DNA of 33,979 nucleotides from Clostridia bacterium (GTDB lineage Bacteria > Bacillota > Clostridia > Oscillospirales > CAG-272): the NCBI GenBank assembly GCA_017518975.1, contig JAFWTH010000139.1, positions 1 through 33,979 of the forward strand. Reading direction: 5' to 3'. The translations under genes and the position numbers were made by a program. The notes beneath the pieces were generated by a model. That model had not been told where the DNA came from, ran no database searches, and saw nothing but the letters and a program-made list of their open reading frames with translations. Below are positions 32,173 through 33,979 of the stretch, in pieces (positions within the stretch are counted from its first letter, which is position 1; every line of letters begins with the position of its first letter).

Positions 32173-32308
32173 CCAACGGGCAGATCTCACATGCCCTTTG
32201 GAAATAAGCCAACCCGTACAGAGCGATAAAGGATGAGGTCCCCTCCGGACCGAAACCCGAAGCTTGATGGCGGCGAGGTCAAGTTGGTCGCGAACCAACC
32301 AATAACCT
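32173..32308 (+). promoter_or_regulatory. Structured RNA between rpsJ and rplC
   Basis: The 171-base gap has three hairpins: CCAA-GGGCA / TGCCC-TTGG (32173-32201), GGTCC CCTCC GGACC (32237-32251) and GTTGGT CGCGA ACCAAC (32283-32299) with outer arms AGGT (32276-32279) / ACCT (32305-32308). The CCTT after it can instead pair with AAGG of the rplC ribosome site. This suggests a ribosomal-protein control element. Confidence 0.5.
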
Positions 32309-32326
32309 TTTAAGGAGGAAAAGACG

Positions 32327-32956
32327 ATGAAGAAAGGAATCATCGGCAAAAAGCTGGGGATGACGCAGATCTTCGACGAGAACGGATTTGTGATCCCCGT
32401 GACGGTCATCGAGGCGGGTCCATGCCCCGTAACTCAGAAGAAGACCGTCGAGAACGACGGATACGAAGCCGTACAGTTGAGCTTCGAGGATATCCGCGAG
32501 AAGCTGGTCGGTAAACCGAGAGCCGGTCACTTCAAGAAGGCGGGCGTCAGCCCGAAACGTCATCTCAAGGAATTCCGTCTTGAGGATTCCGCTTCGATGA
32601 ACGTCGGTGACGTGGTTGCAGTCGATACCTTCGCCGCAGGCGATAAGGTCGACATTACAGGCACCAGTAAGGGTCACGGCTACTCCGGAGCGGTCAAGAG
32701 ATGGGGCTTCCACACTCTCAAGATGACGCACGGTTCAGGTCCGGTACACCGTCAGGCAGGCTCTATGGGAGCCAACTCGACTCCGTCCAGGATCTACAAG
32801 AACAAGAAGATGGCGGGACAGTACGGTAACGAACAGGTCACCGTTCTGAATCTCGAAGTCGTAAAAGTCGATGCGGAGAAGAACCTCATCGCCGTCAAGG
32901 GAGCCGTACCCGGATCCCGCGGCAACGTCGTGTTCATCCGCGACAGCGTTAAATAA
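32327..32956 (+). CDS. rplC: 50S ribosomal protein L3
   Basis: A 209-residue protein of the 50S assembly core, near the peptidyl transferase centre. [20 protein letters not shown] at the start, [15 protein letters not shown] in the middle and [21 protein letters not shown] with [15 protein letters not shown] are classic L3. The Gln in HRQAGS is the site methylated in many bacteria. AAGGAGG precedes the ATG. A structured stretch separates it from rpsJ. Confidence 0.98.
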   Translation: MKKGIIGKKLGMTQIFDENGFVIPVTVIEAGPCPVTQKKTVENDGYEAVQLSFEDIREKLVGKPRAGHFKKAGVSPKRHLKEFRLEDSASMNVGDVVAVDTFAAGDKVDITGTSKGHGYSGAVKRWGFHTLKMTHGSGPVHRQAGSMGANSTPSRIYKNKKMAGQYGNEQVTVLNLEVVKVDAEKNLIAVKGAVPGSRGNVVFIRDSVK

Positions 32957-32976
32957 GTCGGAAGGAGGAAAGAAAA

Positions 32977-33603
32977 ATGCCAGAAATCAAAGTTGTCAAC
33001 ATGGCGGGCGGCGAAGTCGGAACGATCAGCCTCTCCGACAAAGTGTTTGCAGCTCCCGTTAACGGTGCTGTCCTCCACGCGGCTGTCAAAAACTATCTCG
33101 GCAACCAGAGACAGGGTACTCAGTCCACTCTTACGAGGACCGAGGTCTCCGGCGGCGGCAAGAAGCCGTGGCGCCAGAAGGGGACCGGTCGCGCCAGACA
33201 GGGTTCCACCAGAAGTCCCCAGTGGACGCACGGCGGAGTCGCTCTCGGCCCGAAGCCCCGTTCATACAGAACGAAACTCAACCGCAAGGTAAGAGCTCTT
33301 GCGATCACTGGTGCTCTCTCGTCCAAAGTCGCCGAAGGCGAAATGATCGTCATCGACGCCATCAAGACGGAAGAGTACAAGACGAAGACGATGGTTAAGA
33401 TGCTCTCCGACGTCGGAGCGGCGAAGAAAGCCCTCGTCGTCATCCCCGAAAAGGACGACAAGGTTTATCGCAGCCTCGGCAACATTCCCGGCGTAACCGT
33501 CGCTTATCCGAACACTCTGAACGTGTACGACATCCTGAACAGCACGTCGCTCGTGATCGCTCAGGACGCCGCGCGCAAGATCGAGGAGGTGTACGACAAA
33601 TGA
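32977..33603 (+). CDS. rplD: 50S ribosomal protein L4
   Basis: A 208-residue protein lining the nascent peptide exit tunnel. The tunnel loop is RQGTQSTLTRTEVSGGGKKPWRQKGTGRARQGSTRSPQWTHGG, fully typical. In Escherichia coli L4 represses its own operon by binding the S10 leader, which makes the leader and the rpsJ-rplC gap here of interest. AAGGAGG lies before the ATG. It overlaps rplW by ATGA. Confidence 0.98.
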   Translation: MPEIKVVNMAGGEVGTISLSDKVFAAPVNGAVLHAAVKNYLGNQRQGTQSTLTRTEVSGGGKKPWRQKGTGRARQGSTRSPQWTHGGVALGPKPRSYRTKLNRKVRALAITGALSSKVAEGEMIVIDAIKTEEYKTKTMVKMLSDVGAAKKALVVIPEKDDKVYRSLGNIPGVTVAYPNTLNVYDILNSTSLVIAQDAARKIEEVYDK

Positions 33604-33893
33604 AATTCGCACAGGATATCATTCTGAAGCCGATCATCACCGAGAAATCGATGGATATGATCTCCGAGAAGAAATACACCTTCAAGGTCGCCCCCGATGC
33701 GACGAAGCCCGAGATCGCGCACGCTGTTGAGGAACTCTTCGGCGTCAAGGTCAAGGCAGTAAACGTTATGAATATGAAGAGCAAGCCGAAGAGAGTTCGT
33801 TACGTCGAAGGCAGGACCGCCGAGTGGAAAAAAGCGATAGTCACTCTCAAGCCCGACTCAAAGACGATCGAGTTCTTTGAGGGCATGAACTGA
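33600..33893 (+). CDS. rplW: 50S ribosomal protein L23
   Basis: A 97-residue protein at the exit of the peptide tunnel, where trigger factor and SRP dock. DIILKPIITEKSMDMISEKKYTFKVAPDATKPEIAHAVEELFGVKVKAVN is a full match, with MKSKPKRVRYVEGRTAEWKKAIVTL at the end. Its ATG overlaps the rplD stop. Confidence 0.98.
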   Translation: MKFAQDIILKPIITEKSMDMISEKKYTFKVAPDATKPEIAHAVEELFGVKVKAVNVMNMKSKPKRVRYVEGRTAEWKKAIVTLKPDSKTIEFFEGMN

Positions 33894-33911
33894 TGAAGGA
33901 GGAGAAACAGA

Positions 33912-33979
33912 ATGCCGGCAATCAAATATAAACCGACCTCTCCTGCAAGAAGACACATGTCAGTGCCCTCCTTCGAGGA
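33912..33979 (+). CDS. rplB: 50S ribosomal protein L2, first 22 codons (cut by window edge)
   Basis: Starts MPAIKYKPTSPARRHMSVPS, which matches the L2 N-terminus (usual form close to MAIKKYKPTTPGRR). AAGGAGGAG lies 8-16 bases before the ATG. Position after rplW is as expected in the S10 operon. The rest lies past the right edge. Confidence 0.93.
   Translation, partial: MPAIKYKPTSPARRHMSVPSFE

Noticed and set aside
1..33979. CRISPR arrays, IS elements, prophage genes
   Set aside because: No regularly spaced direct repeats, transposase, integrase or phage structural genes were seen anywhere in the window.

Overview
This window looks like the chromosome of an uncultured, gut-type Clostridia (Bacillota). 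The support is strong AGGAGG-type ribosome binding sites, TTGACA-N17-TATAAT promoters, ABC-F, VanZ, QueT, Gx-transporter and clostripain genes typical of that class, and an S10 ribosomal operon in the order rpsJ-rplC-rplD-rplW-rplB. Base composition looks above 50% G+C by eye (not counted). No phage, IS or plasmid genes and no CRISPR array are visible. No species can be named from the sequence alone.

Layout. Positions 1-1644 (minus): two tiny membrane proteins, a PstS-like binding protein and a cut-off SLH-domain protein. Positions 1768-5455 (minus): a tightly overlapped operon of a SASA-type esterase, a 700-residue glycyl radical enzyme and its radical-SAM activase, with its own consensus promoter. 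Positions 5771-10341 (plus): a membrane NDP-sugar 4,6-dehydratase, then VanZ, a cysteine desulfurase and an AlkD-like protein. Positions 10400-13221 (plus): an ECF sigma factor overlapping a membrane-anchored beta-propeller protein. Positions 13242-15728 (plus): a clostripain-family protease between clear promoter and terminator. Positions 15835-16594 (minus): a DUF6442 membrane protein and an XRE regulator behind a consensus promoter flanked by two near-identical palindromes. Positions 16717-17044: a duplicated hairpin repeat beside tRNA-Arg(CCT). Positions 17119-19701 (minus): lipoprotein, ApbE, NusG-II and Gx transporter, which resembles a flavin/quinone electron-transfer locus. Positions 19711-20988 (minus): TspO and TtcA-like. 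Position 21063 on (plus): an amidase, convergent with the minus-strand rimM-trmD pair. Positions 22918-23623 (plus): queT behind a structured leader. Positions 23614-31341 (minus): a chain of membrane protein, TelA, TPM, ABC-F, YtqB-type methyltransferase and a VanY-like protein that carries a one-base frameshift. Positions 31541-33979 (plus): the start of the S10 operon with a long leader and an unusual structured gap between rpsJ and rplC.

Most genes are housekeeping or cell-envelope functions. The most unusual parts are the esterase/glycyl-radical-enzyme operon, the RNA structures around rpsJ and before queT, the twin-operator regulator locus, the hairpin repeat by the tRNA, and the VanY-like gene with a locatable frameshift and altered metal ligands. 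All family calls come from reading motifs by eye; no database search was run.
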